Below are positions 8,851 to 16,422 of a DNA stretch of 64,000 nucleotides, piece by piece. The notes beneath the pieces are model-generated. The model searched no databases. It worked only from the letters and a program-made list of their open reading frames with translations, and was not told the origin of the DNA. This DNA is from Bermanella sp044597725. Lineage in GTDB: Bacteria > Pseudomonadota > Gammaproteobacteria > Pseudomonadales > Oceanobacteraceae. Position 1 is the first letter of the stretch. Each line of letters begins with the position of its first letter. The position numbers and the translations under genes are program-made. Where the stretch lies: NCBI RefSeq assembly GCF_044597725.1, contig NZ_CP139003.1, positions 2,046,001 to 2,110,000 on the forward strand, given 5' to 3'.

Positions 8851-8860
8851 CATTAAATAT

Positions 8861-9385
8861 ATGAAAAGATTAATAACAGCCACGATTCTATGTATTTTTT
8901 TGCCTCATCAAGCTTTTTCTCAAAGCGCTCTAAATAAACTTGAATCTGATTTAAATGCTGTCCCAGTAGGGCATAACGCTGCGACTAAGCGTTACGAGTT
9001 AATTAGCAAAGCAATTAGTAGTTTTAATTCCCTGACAAGAGGTTGTGGTGACAAGAAGCAATATAGAGAATTATTTGAGCTTGCTCCGGCAATTAATGGA
9101 GCAGCCACTATGCAGCATATTGGTGAGGTGAATGCGCTTGCGTTAATAAAATGTCCTGAGGTCTATCTTTCAACTCTCCTCGAAACAAATGAAAAAGAGA
9201 TTTCTGCTAGTGTGGGAGTTATGGGTATTACATTACCCCCTTGGGAAACTGCTGAGGCTATTTACCCGTACTTAGAAAAGCCAAAATTTAAGATGCTAAT
9301 GGATAAATACTTTAAAGAGTGGGTTGTAAGTTGTACCAATGAAGAAGGTAAAGCCAAAATAGGCTGTAACCTCTCTAGTCATTAG
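8861..9385 (+). CDS. Secreted hypothetical protein in a gene cassette
   Basis: The 174-residue product has a signal peptide (MKRLITATILCIFLPHQAFSQ). The mature region is mostly helical, with four or five Cys residues, and no recognised domain. It begins 10 nt after an attC right box, with no obvious ribosome site, and ends at the left edge of another attC-like site. It is probably periplasmic; the role is unknown. It is not similar by eye to the preceding cassette protein. Confidence 0.7.
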   Translation: MKRLITATILCIFLPHQAFSQSALNKLESDLNAVPVGHNAATKRYELISKAISSFNSLTRGCGDKKQYRELFELAPAINGAATMQHIGEVNALALIKCPEVYLSTLLETNEKEISASVGVMGITLPPWETAEAIYPYLEKPKFKMLMDKYFKEWVVSCTNEEGKAKIGCNLSSH

Positions 9386-9481
9386 CCTTAACAAACCAAG
9401 TCAGTTCGCCTGCGAACTGGCTGGACAAATTAACTCGCTTCGCGCTAAATACAAATTTGCCTCTGCTTAGGGGCGTCATGC
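9386..9481 (+). other. attC-like site with altered right core
   Basis: The left box is CCTTAAC (9386-9392) and the right box GTCATGC (9475-9481), in which the second T of the GTT core is C. The arms AACAAACC-AAGTCAG and the complement of CTGCTTAGGGGCGTC pair with one unpaired base. A GTCAGTTCGC/GCGAACTGGC hairpin lies inside. It could still function poorly or be decaying. Confidence 0.5.
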
Positions 9482-9496
9482 CTTTTGGGAGAAAAT

Positions 9497-9970
9497 ATGC
9501 AGTTTTACAAAGCAGATGAATATCAGGCATCTTGTGAATACCTATATCGTAAGTATGAAGTTGAGATAGCTGCTTTACTTCCAAATGCAAGGATTGAGCA
9601 TATCGGAGCTTCTTCTATCCCTAATGCTATATCCAAGGGTGATCTAGACATATTTGTTGGTGTTAATGGTAACGAGCTAGAGAAAGCAGTAAAGTTACTT
9701 TTTACTTTAGGTTTCAACGAAAAATCCAATACGTTAAGAACTCCAGAGCTTTGCATGCTAGAAAATAGCTCAGGTGAGGATGTCGCTTTTCAAGTCGTAT
9801 CAAATGGCTCGGAATTTGATTCATTTGTGGAGTTCAGAGACAAGCTCCGTGACAGCCCTGGGCTAGTTCAACAATACAATGAACTCAAAGTCTCTTGTAC
9901 AGGTTGGTCTCCCGAGAAGTATCGTCGAAAAAAGTCAGCTTTTATTGAGCGCATATTAGAACAGGCATAA
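9497..9970 (+). CDS. GrpB/UPF0157 family nucleotidyltransferase-fold protein
   Basis: The 157-residue protein shows the GrpB (UPF0157) pattern. RIEHIGASSIPNAISKGDLDIFVGV matches the nucleotidyltransferase G-S-...-D-x-D core, and Y..LK..C and the terminal YRRKKSAFIERILE complete it. The biochemical role of the family is not settled; GrpB is listed as a glutamate-rich or dephospho-CoA-kinase-associated domain. I use the ATG at 9497 with GGGAGA just before it rather than the upstream TTG. The stop codon lies inside the left box of the next attC site, which is typical of cassettes. Confidence 0.8.
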   Translation: MQFYKADEYQASCEYLYRKYEVEIAALLPNARIEHIGASSIPNAISKGDLDIFVGVNGNELEKAVKLLFTLGFNEKSNTLRTPELCMLENSSGEDVAFQVVSNGSEFDSFVEFRDKLRDSPGLVQQYNELKVSCTGWSPEKYRRKKSAFIERILEQA

Positions 9971-10090
9971 CGATAAATTAAGATTGATTCACAACGCTCG
10001 GCGCTTTCACTTCAAGCAAGTTTAGTGTTTATGGCACAATGCTTTAGGTGGAGTGGTTAGTGTTGTTGACACCTTAATTTGGCGTTATGC
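9965..10090 (+). other. attC site, long (VCR-like) type
   Basis: The outer boxes are GCATAAC (9965-9971) and GTTATGC (10084-10090), exact complements. The adjoining arms also pair: AAATTAAG against CTTAATTT. Total length is 126 bp, close to Vibrio cholerae repeats, and the core GTTATGC and internal TTTAGTGTTTATGGC-like wording also recall VCRs. Basis: directly visible symmetry plus knowledge of attC architecture. Confidence 0.8.
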
Positions 10091-10105
10091 ACAAGGAGAA
10101 ATCAA

Positions 10106-10477
10106 ATTAAAACTTTAGCCGATATTTATCGATGCCCGGAATGCAAAGGCATCGTAGCCAATGGAAACTCTTATTGCAGAAGCTGTGGTCATAACTTTTC
10201 GGGTGACGAAATTCGGAGTATGAGAGAAAAACCTCATTCGGTAGTTGGCGCATTGCCATGGAACACCAGAGATATTTATAGGTGTGTACATTGCTTAGAG
10301 TTTATCTGTATAACTGATGCTTTTTGTCGTGGCTGCGGTGACGAGATTTGTAATAATGAAAAACAGTTGATGCGTGCAAACCTTAAAGAGCTGGCTCAAA
10401 ACAATATGCCTTCCTTAATCCTATTTATCGGGTTTGTTCTAGCCGCAATAGGGGTGTTAGCCTTAATTAATGCATAA
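10106..10477 (+). CDS. Double zinc-ribbon protein with a C-terminal membrane anchor
   Basis: Two zinc-ribbon-like modules are visible: YRCPECKG...YCRSCGHNF and YRCVHCLEF...FCRGCGDEI. Each has two CxxC pairs. A single C-terminal transmembrane segment (LILFIGFVLAAIGVLALI) follows, so the ribbons probably face the cytoplasm. The function is unknown. Start choice: an AAGGAG site (10093-10098) sits 7 nt before an in-frame ATT codon at 10106, giving ATT-AAA-ACT-TTA. The alternative in-frame TTG at 10079 lies inside the attC right arm and has no ribosome site. The gene is the cassette between the long attC and an attC remnant. Confidence 0.65.
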   Translation: MKTLADIYRCPECKGIVANGNSYCRSCGHNFSGDEIRSMREKPHSVVGALPWNTRDIYRCVHCLEFICITDAFCRGCGDEICNNEKQLMRANLKELAQNNMPSLILFIGFVLAAIGVLALINA

Positions 10478-10494
10478 CAAGGCCATCAAAAAAC
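10472..10494 (+). other. Left half of an attC site, truncated
   Basis: GCATAACAAGGCC looks like the left arm of the attC for the zinc-ribbon cassette. No matching right arm follows before the brnT fragment begins, so a deletion probably fused the two. Confidence 0.35.
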
Positions 10495-10593
10495 GTGCAC
10501 TGCGTTAGGGATGGTGAAATTATTCGAATTATCTCCGCCCGTAAGGCAAATAGGCGAGAACGAAATACTTATGAAGGGTATAGACATGCGTGA
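10495..10593 (+). pseudogene. brnT toxin remnant (C-terminal third)
   Basis: In this frame the sequence reads HCVRDGEIIRIISARKANRR and then ERNTYEGYRHA and stop. This is the C-terminal signature of BrnT ribonuclease toxins (H..R.DGE.IRIISARKA). The first ~60 residues of a normal ~90-residue BrnT are absent. The fragment overlaps the start of brnA by a few bases, as in intact brnTA operons. Confidence 0.75.
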
Positions 10594-10795
10594 TCATTAC
10601 GATTTTTCCGAATCCGTCAAGAATCCATACGCCAAGAAGCTCAAGAAGCAGGTTACGATCCGGTTGGATGAAGATACCGTTGCGTACTTTAAGAATCTTG
10701 CTGAGCAAAAAGACCTACCTTATCAGAGCCTTATCAACCTCTACCTACGTGATTGCGCTCAGTCTCACAAGGATTTGAAAATTGAGTGGAAGTGA
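10586..10795 (+). CDS. brnA: BrnA-type antitoxin, orphaned
   Basis: The protein of about 69 residues (MRDHYDFSESVKNPYAKKLK...) shows the BrnA pattern. N-terminal YDFS..KNPYA.KLKKQVTIRLDEDTV is followed by a ribbon-helix-helix-type DNA-binding region ending YQSLINLYLRDC. In the BrnTA type II toxin-antitoxin system BrnA neutralises BrnT and represses the operon. I choose the ATG at 10586, with AAGGG 8 nt upstream; ATG 10571 is an alternative. Because brnT is truncated upstream, brnA has lost its toxin partner and possibly its native promoter. Confidence 0.8.
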   Translation: MRDHYDFSESVKNPYAKKLKKQVTIRLDEDTVAYFKNLAEQKDLPYQSLINLYLRDCAQSHKDLKIEWK

Positions 10796-10796
10796 A

Positions 10797-10850
10797 CTGT
10801 TAACAAGTGGCTTCTGTCGGGCAGGCCAAAGTTCCGGGCGCTAGAGGAAA
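10797..10850 (+). other. Weak attC-like spacer between brnA and the GNAT gene
   Basis: TGTTAAC near the brnA stop and GGGCGCTAGAG before the next gene are in the right places for attC boxes, with partially pairing arms, but the right core is GCTAGAG rather than GTTRRRY. Confidence 0.3.
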
Positions 10851-10851
10851 C

Positions 10852-11322
10852 ATGGAAATCTCATTACTAGCGGATCATCCGCATGAAGCTGCAAAGATAG
10901 CTAAGTGGTACTACGATGAGTGGGCGCGGATAGCTCCGAATATCACCGAAGACATGGTGCTTGAAAAAGTCGTCGAGAAATCAGTCAATCGAGATAAAAT
11001 TCCTTTATCGCTAGTCGCTCATCTTAATGGCGAACTTGTTGGTGTCCTTGAACTAAAAATTCGTGAAAATAAAAACTATCCAGAATACGAGCATTGGGTC
11101 GGTGGTGTGTTCACTCATCACAGCCATAGGCGTAAAGGGGTTGCTCATAGTTTATTAGAATCAGCGAAACAAAAAGCAGTAAGTACTGGTGTGAAAAAAC
11201 TATACCTGCAGTGTGAGAGTTTCAATATCGGTCTTTATTTGAATCATGGCTTTAAGGTTTTACATCAGGCGCAGCACCATGAAATAGAAACGACTATCAT
11301 GCTGTGGGAAGCTTCTACATAG
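10852..11322 (+). CDS. GNAT family N-acetyltransferase
   Basis: The 156-residue GNAT fold protein would transfer an acetyl group from acetyl-CoA to an unknown amine. Visible are the LVAHLNGELVGVLEL strands, and the acetyl-CoA loop HRRKGVAHSLLESAKQKA, in which R-x-x-G-x-A matches motif A. The late LYLQCESFNIGLYLNHGFKVL is the usual N...A/Y..YE..GF block. The start is the ATG at 10852, preceded by AGAGGAA. It is the last recognisable gene of this cassette block; no convincing attC follows it. Confidence 0.85.
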   Translation: MEISLLADHPHEAAKIAKWYYDEWARIAPNITEDMVLEKVVEKSVNRDKIPLSLVAHLNGELVGVLELKIRENKNYPEYEHWVGGVFTHHSHRRKGVAHSLLESAKQKAVSTGVKKLYLQCESFNIGLYLNHGFKVLHQAQHHEIETTIMLWEAST

Positions 11323-11363
11323 TAAAGCATTTTAGAATGATTTAGGTTAGGTAAGAGCGCACA

Positions 11364-11393
11364 CTGCCATCGCAATGAAAGATGCGATGGCAG
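11364..11393. terminator. Hairpin between convergent genes
   Basis: A perfect 11-bp stem (CTGCCATCGCA / TGCGATGGCAG) lies between the convergent GNAT and ior genes. There is no T tract on either side, so it may be a stabilising hairpin or a Rho-assisted terminator. Confidence 0.45.
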
Positions 11394-11407
11394 ATGTAAC
11401 TAAAGCG

Positions 11408-13714
11408 CTACCCCTTTAGCGCTGCTAGCACCGCTTCGCGTCGTATCGGAAGTTCTGTCATGCGAACCCCAACCGCTGCAAAAATGGCATTGGCAATGGC
11501 GGGGCCGACGACTGTGGTCGCAGGTTCACCTAGTCCTACGGAGGTTTCCGTACTGTCGACAAATGCCAGCTCAATCTCTGGCACATCGCGAATGCGCATG
11601 GGGGAATAGCTATTCAGGTTCCGATCCTTCACTTCCCCGTTTTCAAATACCGTACCTTCGTGCAGCGCCATACTCGCACCCCATAAAGCGGCGCCTTCCA
11701 CTTGGGCGCGTGCGCCGTCTGGGTGAACCACGGTGCCGGCATCGGTTACCAGTGAGAGTTTTTGCAGTGTGACCACACCCGTGCTGCGATCCACTTGGAC
11801 TTTTGCTACGCAGGCGGTCCAAGTCGGCATGTTGCGTTCCTGGCCATAGCTGGTAGCTACGCCTAGGCCTGTGTCTGTAGGCATTGTTTGACCCCATTCA
11901 GACATCTCGCGCACCCGGCGTAATACATTCGCCTGACGGCTGGCGCCGCCCACCGAGTTGGGGGCTTTACCGGCGTTTTTACCTTCTGCCTTGAGCAATG
12001 CTAAGCGAAAATCAATCGGGTCTTGCCCAGCTTTCTGCGCGGCTTGGTCCATAAACGATTCCAGCGCCCAGTTAACCCACCCTGAGCCTACTGAACGTAG
12101 CCAACCGGGGCGGAAGGTTTTATTGGCTAGGTCATTAGATATAGCCCGTAAGCGATGCGCGCCCACTGAATACCAATGGGCCGCGCCTTGAATCGCAAAG
12201 GGGTCGAATTTTTCGCCATTGGACGCCTCGGGCATGAATGCAGGCACCAAAACCTGGGTGGGCCAACCGGCGGTGGCGTGGTGCTCCATACCTGTGGGCT
12301 TACCTTCGGCATCAAAGGCCATACGCATGCGCTGATAGGCCGGAGAGCGCACTGAGTCAAAGCGGGTGTCATCCTCCCGAGTAAATACCATTTTCACTGG
12401 GCGGTTTAATGCTTTTGCCGCCAGCGCAGCGGGCACGGCATAGTCGCCATTGAGTCGGCGGCCAAAACCGCCGCCCAGCATATAGGTGCGCATGATGACG
12501 TTATTTTCAGCCACATCCAGCGCCTTGGCCAGCGTTGGCAGAATCAGAGATTGCCACTGATTACCGGTATGGATTTCCCAGATGCCGTCTTTTTGATAGG
12601 CAAGGGCGTTGACCGGCTCGAGCTGAAAGTGCAGTACGGTATGGGCAATGTAGTCTTGCTCAAGTACTGAATCGGCATTTTTAAATGCGTCATCAACGCC
12701 CTCATCGTTTACTACCAATGCGCCACCGTCGCCTTTTTCAATCAGCTCGCGACCATGATCAAGAATGTCTTGTTCGCTGACCTTGGCGGTTTCGCCCGGC
12801 GTCCAATCCACTTTAACTTTTGCGGCTGCTTTGTTCGCAGCATGAAATGAGGTAGCTATGACCGCCGCCCAACCGGGCACGGTTCCGGTTGGGTCATTGA
12901 GCTGAATCGTTTGCAGGTAGCCCTCGACGTTTTTAGCGTCGCTATCGTCGATGCTGTTGATGGTCGCGCCGTAACGGGTAGGCGGTATAAGCGGGCGGCT
13001 ATACACCATGTTGTCGACCTTAGCATCAATGCCATAGGTGCTACTGCCGTTGGTTTTGTCGGGAATATCCAGCGCACGAGCTTCTTGGCCAATGAGTCGA
13101 CGCTCTGCAGGTTTTTTGACTTTGATCTTTTCTAGCTCGTCTTCATTGAACGAGCGGGACATATCGCCGCGCTGTACGATGTCGGCATAGCTGATGGACT
13201 TGTTGCCCGCCATGACCTTGCTGTTACGTGCCCGGCATTCACTGGCGCTAACGCCCAGCAACTTTGCGCCTTCTTCAATTAAAACCTGCCGACCAGCAGC
13301 GCCGGCGCGGCTGAGCGGCATAAAGTTTTCCCATATAGACCAACTGCCACCGGTTACCATCATGCCCCACTTGGGGTCGGTATCCACATGGTGTAGCTCC
13401 ACTTGTGACCAGTCGGCTTCTAATTCATCTGCAACAATGCGGGCTAGGGCGGTGCCCACATGCTGGCCCATTTCGGCTTCGGCAATATTGACGATGATGC
13501 GACCGTCGTTTTCGATCTGATACCAGATCGTTGGTTCAAACGCCTGGTTTTCGACCACATCTTGGGGCGCAGCAAAGCTCAGGCCGGGGCGGTAAAAGGC
13601 GAGGGTGATGCCGGTTCCCACCGCGCCAATCAAAAAACCGCGTCGGCTTAGGGCCGGCCCATTATTAACGGCACCCACATCAGGGTTAAGTAGAGAGCGA
13701 AATAACTTATTCAT
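11408..13714 (-). CDS. iorB: Isoquinoline 1-oxidoreductase-type molybdoenzyme, large (beta) subunit
   Basis: This is the molybdopterin-binding subunit of the xanthine-dehydrogenase family (IorB/aldehyde-oxidase type). It hydroxylates N-heterocycles or aldehydes using water and passes electrons to the IorA iron-sulphur subunit. A twin-arginine signal, SRRGFLIGAVG, is visible near residues 23-33, so the folded enzyme should go to the periplasm. The molybdenum-site motif GLGEPATT with the catalytic Glu is near residue 730, and GGGFGRRL-type cofactor loops are in the middle. The 768 residues start at ATG 13714 with GGAGGG upstream; a longer frame has no support. It overlaps iorA by 8 nt. The substrate cannot be read from sequence. 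Confidence 0.88.
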   Translation of the reverse strand: MNKLFRSLLNPDVGAVNNGPALSRRGFLIGAVGTGITLAFYRPGLSFAAPQDVVENQAFEPTIWYQIENDGRIIVNIAEAEMGQHVGTALARIVADELEADWSQVELHHVDTDPKWGMMVTGGSWSIWENFMPLSRAGAAGRQVLIEEGAKLLGVSASECRARNSKVMAGNKSISYADIVQRGDMSRSFNEDELEKIKVKKPAERRLIGQEARALDIPDKTNGSSTYGIDAKVDNMVYSRPLIPPTRYGATINSIDDSDAKNVEGYLQTIQLNDPTGTVPGWAAVIATSFHAANKAAAKVKVDWTPGETAKVSEQDILDHGRELIEKGDGGALVVNDEGVDDAFKNADSVLEQDYIAHTVLHFQLEPVNALAYQKDGIWEIHTGNQWQSLILPTLAKALDVAENNVIMRTYMLGGGFGRRLNGDYAVPAALAAKALNRPVKMVFTREDDTRFDSVRSPAYQRMRMAFDAEGKPTGMEHHATAGWPTQVLVPAFMPEASNGEKFDPFAIQGAAHWYSVGAHRLRAISNDLANKTFRPGWLRSVGSGWVNWALESFMDQAAQKAGQDPIDFRLALLKAEGKNAGKAPNSVGGASRQANVLRRVREMSEWGQTMPTDTGLGVATSYGQERNMPTWTACVAKVQVDRSTGVVTLQKLSLVTDAGTVVHPDGARAQVEGAALWGASMALHEGTVFENGEVKDRNLNSYSPMRIRDVPEIELAFVDSTETSVGLGEPATTVVGPAIANAIFAAVGVRMTELPIRREAVLAALKG

Positions 13715-14198
13715 TGCTCGCACCCTCCTGAATCTGAACGCCACGCATTTCGGCGGCTGCGATCTTAATCGCCTCGCGGATACGCACATAGGCCATGCAG
13801 CGGCACAGGTTGCCGCTCATTACTTGGTTTATTTGTTCATCCGTCGGGTCGGGAAAATCCTTGAGCATGGCCGCTGCTTGCATGATCTGGCCAGACTGGC
13901 AATAGCCACACTGGGGTGTCTGGGTTTCTACCCATGCCTTTTGTAGGGGGTGTGGGCCATTCTCGCCTAGGCCTTCGATGGTAGTGATTTCAGCGTTTGC
14001 CACTTGGCTAACTGGGGTGATGCAAGAGCGCGTGGCACGGCCATTGACCAGAACCGTACAGGCACCGCACAGGCCGATGCCGCAGCCGAACTTGGTGCCG
14101 GTCATACCGGCCTCATCACGAATGCCCCAGAGTAGCGGGGTGTCTTCGGCCACATCAAGCGTGACCTTTTGCCCATTGAGGTTAAATGTGGTGCTCAT
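13707..14198 (-). CDS. iorA: Isoquinoline 1-oxidoreductase-type 2Fe-2S (alpha) subunit
   Basis: The 163-residue protein carries two [2Fe-2S] clusters. The plant-ferredoxin-type cluster is CGIGLCGACTVLVNG with a further Cys near RSCITP. The second is CGYCQSGQIM with LCRCMAY. It relays electrons from the molybdenum centre of IorB to the cytochrome. It has no signal peptide of its own, so it is presumably co-exported with Tat-tagged IorB. It lies 6 nt after the cytochrome gene and overlaps iorB, giving a tight operon. Confidence 0.9.
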   Translation of the reverse strand: MSTTFNLNGQKVTLDVAEDTPLLWGIRDEAGMTGTKFGCGIGLCGACTVLVNGRATRSCITPVSQVANAEITTIEGLGENGPHPLQKAWVETQTPQCGYCQSGQIMQAAAMLKDFPDPTDEQINQVMSGNLCRCMAYVRIREAIKIAAAEMRGVQIQEGASNE

Positions 14199-14204
14199 GT
14201 TTGG

Positions 14205-15485
14205 CTACTCCTTCCCGTTGCCTGCGCTGTCGCGCATGGCTTGAATACGTGATTCCAAGTCGTCCCAAACGGGACGGTCGGTGTGGGTCTCCCGCAGGAA
14301 CGTAAACAGAGAGACTAAATCGCCATTGCTCCAGTTGGCAAAGCCGGGCATCACTGTGCCTTGTATGCCTGCCTCATCGGAGATGCCCGCCATGGTAAAG
14401 CGGATTAGGTTGGTGGGGTCGTCCGCCGTTACCGCGCTATTTAAGCTTAATTCCGGGCGCATGGCGTTTGGTGAGTCGGGGTTGTTGTAGTGGCAGCTGG
14501 CGCAGGCGTAGCTGAACAGAGCTTCGCCGCGGCCTAGGTTACTGGCGCTGTTCGCCTGAGCAGTACGAATTGCACTTGCTGCTTGGCTGGCTGCTTGCGC
14601 TTCGTCACCGCTATCACTGATGCGGTGAAAATAACCAGCCAGCGCACGGATATCGTCATCGCTGGCTTCAGCCAACCCTTGGTGTACTACCTTGGCCATG
14701 GAGCCCGCCGCCACGCCGTGGTAAACCGAGATACCCTCGCGCAGGTATAAGTACAGCTCGTCCTTGGTCCAGCTGACAGGGGCGCTGTGGTTGGTATTTA
14801 GGCTGGGCGCATACCAATTATTGGTCAGGGCGCCGTCGTAACTCTTGCCTTGGGCTTCTGCGCCAACCAAGTTGCGGGGCGTATGGCAGGCGGAGCAATG
14901 ACCCAAGCCCTCAGCTAAATACTGCCCACGATTTGCGTCTTTTTCGAGGGTAGGCCCATCGAAAAACAATAGTTTCCAGCCTGCCTGAAGCATACGAAGG
15001 TTAAACGGGAAGTACAGGGTGTTATCTGGTGGAGAAGTGCTGATCGCTTCTCGGGTCATTATATACGCGTAAAGGTCTTCCAAATCTTGATTGCTGACAT
15101 TGGCAAAATGGGTATAGGGGAAAGCGGGGAAGAGGTGTGAGCCGTCCCGTGAAACACCTTCGTGCATGGCCCGGTTGAAGGCCTCTTGGGACCATTCACC
15201 AATGCCTGCGTCAGCATCCGGTGTGATGTTGGTGGAGTACAAGGTGCCAAAATCGGTCGCAAATGCGAGCCCGCCGGCGTAGGGCTGGTCTGGGTTAATT
15301 GTGTGGCAGCTTTGGCAGTTACCGATACCGGCTAACACGCGCCCTCGGTCAACCTGTTCCTGAGAAAACGCATCGGCCGGTGGGGGAGATTGCGGATCAA
15401 GATTGCTCTCCCAAGCCAGTGCAAATAGAATGATGAATATCAGAATGGCTAGGCCGACTATGCCGACCGCAATGCGTTTTATCAC
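14205..15485 (-). CDS. Membrane-anchored tri-haem cytochrome c
   Basis: The 426-residue protein has an N-terminal transmembrane anchor (residues 4-24, RIAVGIVGLAILIFIILFAL) and three CxxCH haem sites: CQSCH (about 57-61), CSACH (about 195-199) and CASCH (about 326-330). This is the layout of the cytochrome subunit of membrane alcohol/aldehyde dehydrogenases and of Ior-type enzymes. It would pass electrons from IorAB towards the respiratory chain. It is first in the operon, before iorA and iorB. The whole operon is visibly more GC-rich than the neighbouring cassette genes. Confidence 0.9.
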   Translation of the reverse strand: MIKRIAVGIVGLAILIFIILFALAWESNLDPQSPPPADAFSQEQVDRGRVLAGIGNCQSCHTINPDQPYAGGLAFATDFGTLYSTNITPDADAGIGEWSQEAFNRAMHEGVSRDGSHLFPAFPYTHFANVSNQDLEDLYAYIMTREAISTSPPDNTLYFPFNLRMLQAGWKLLFFDGPTLEKDANRGQYLAEGLGHCSACHTPRNLVGAEAQGKSYDGALTNNWYAPSLNTNHSAPVSWTKDELYLYLREGISVYHGVAAGSMAKVVHQGLAEASDDDIRALAGYFHRISDSGDEAQAASQAASAIRTAQANSASNLGRGEALFSYACASCHYNNPDSPNAMRPELSLNSAVTADDPTNLIRFTMAGISDEAGIQGTVMPGFANWSNGDLVSLFTFLRETHTDRPVWDDLESRIQAMRDSAGNGKE

Positions 15486-15792
15486 CTTGCCTCTCCTTTT
15501 GTTTGTTTACCCGTCACACTCGCGCAGGGCCCGAGGTGGTAGGAATTGTTCTGACGATGAATTACGGCTCGGAATCAAAATAGTCAGGAGTAGCTAGACA
15601 GCATAGACTAAGAATTGGGGTTTAGCACGTTGGCCCTAGTTGCGATAATCCTATTATTTGCGCCATTTTGGATTAAAGATTACGAGACTAGGTCAGATTC
15701 GTTTTGCTATGAATCGCATCGTATCTAGCTGGCCTATAAGCCTCAAGTAACAGTTATGCGTTGCGTTAAAAGCGTATTAGAAGTAGGGAATC
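15486..15792. other. Divergent promoter region with a possible cassette edge
   Basis: This gene-free stretch separates the ior operon (minus) from a GNAT gene (plus). GTTATGC at 15753-15759, followed by GTTGCGTTAAAAGCG, resembles the right box of an attC site. I find no matching left arm upstream, so it may be a decayed boundary. Confidence 0.3.
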
Positions 15793-16317
15793 ATGAAGAT
15801 TAGAAGAGCAGAGGCAACCGATGCCAAATGTATTGCAAAATTACATATTAATGTTTGGCGGGATACGTACATGGGAATTATGCCAGACTCGTTGTTAGAT
15901 AATATGGATATCAATGAGTATGAACAAAGGTGGTCTAAAACATTAAAAGACCCAGGAAAGGGGAGATATCTTGTTGTTGACGCTGGGAAAGAACTAGTTG
16001 GCTTTGCTACCTTTGGCCCTGCTAGGGATGAAGATTTAGAGGAAATGAATTCAGCAGAGCTTGTGGCTCTAAATATTTCCTCAAATTATTGGAGACAAAA
16101 CATAGGGACAGATTTACTATCGACTATCATAGATAGCGTTAAAGGAAACTATAAAAATCTATATCTTTGGGTTGCCGAAAAGAATGATAGGGCAATATCG
16201 TTCTACGAAAAATTTGGTTTTATTCAGGATGGGAAAACAAAAACTGGTAACTCACATGGGAACATTGTGGAATTAAGGTATGTATTACAGATGACGTCGC
16301 TAGGATTAAGCCACTAG
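15793..16317 (+). CDS. GNAT family N-acetyltransferase
   Basis: The 174-residue acetyltransferase of the RimI-like type starts MKIRRAEATDAKCIAKLHINVW. The acetyl-CoA-binding region NISSNYWRQNIGTDLLSTII and the C-terminal LWVAEKNDRAISFYEKFGFIQDG are diagnostic of the fold. The acceptor is unknown. It differs clearly from the GNATs at 10852 and 38656, and AT-rich codon use sets it apart from the ior operon. A degenerate attC-like spacer follows, so it may be cassette-borne. Confidence 0.85.
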   Translation: MKIRRAEATDAKCIAKLHINVWRDTYMGIMPDSLLDNMDINEYEQRWSKTLKDPGKGRYLVVDAGKELVGFATFGPARDEDLEEMNSAELVALNISSNYWRQNIGTDLLSTIIDSVKGNYKNLYLWVAEKNDRAISFYEKFGFIQDGKTKTGNSHGNIVELRYVLQMTSLGLSH

Positions 16318-16322
16318 GTGCA

Positions 16323-16397
16323 GCGTAACCAAGCCGTCAAATTCACTCCCTTCGGTCGCCGGACCTAGTTTCACTCGGCCGTTTATGGCGGGCATTA
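16323..16397 (+). other. Degenerate attC-like spacer
   Basis: GCGTAAC (16323-16329) and GGGCATTATC (16388-16397) occupy attC box positions around a partly palindromic core, with TAACCAAGCCGTCAAA against the complement of TTTATGGCGGGCATTA. The right core has ATT instead of GTT. Confidence 0.35.
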
Positions 16398-16422
16398 TCA
16401 ATTACAAGGAATCCAAAATTTT

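Noticed and set aside
10504..10510. GTTAGGG as the right box of an attC before brnA
   Set aside because: BrnT homology extends upstream through this position, so the motif is part of the brnT fragment.
13715..13789. N-terminal extension of IorB
   Set aside because: It would put 25 Arg/Cys-rich residues before the Tat signal and overlap deeply with iorA; ATG 13714 has its own GGAGGG site.
15753..15759. GTTATGC as a complete attC right end
   Set aside because: No complementary left arm is found in the preceding 160 bp; noted only as a possible decayed edge.
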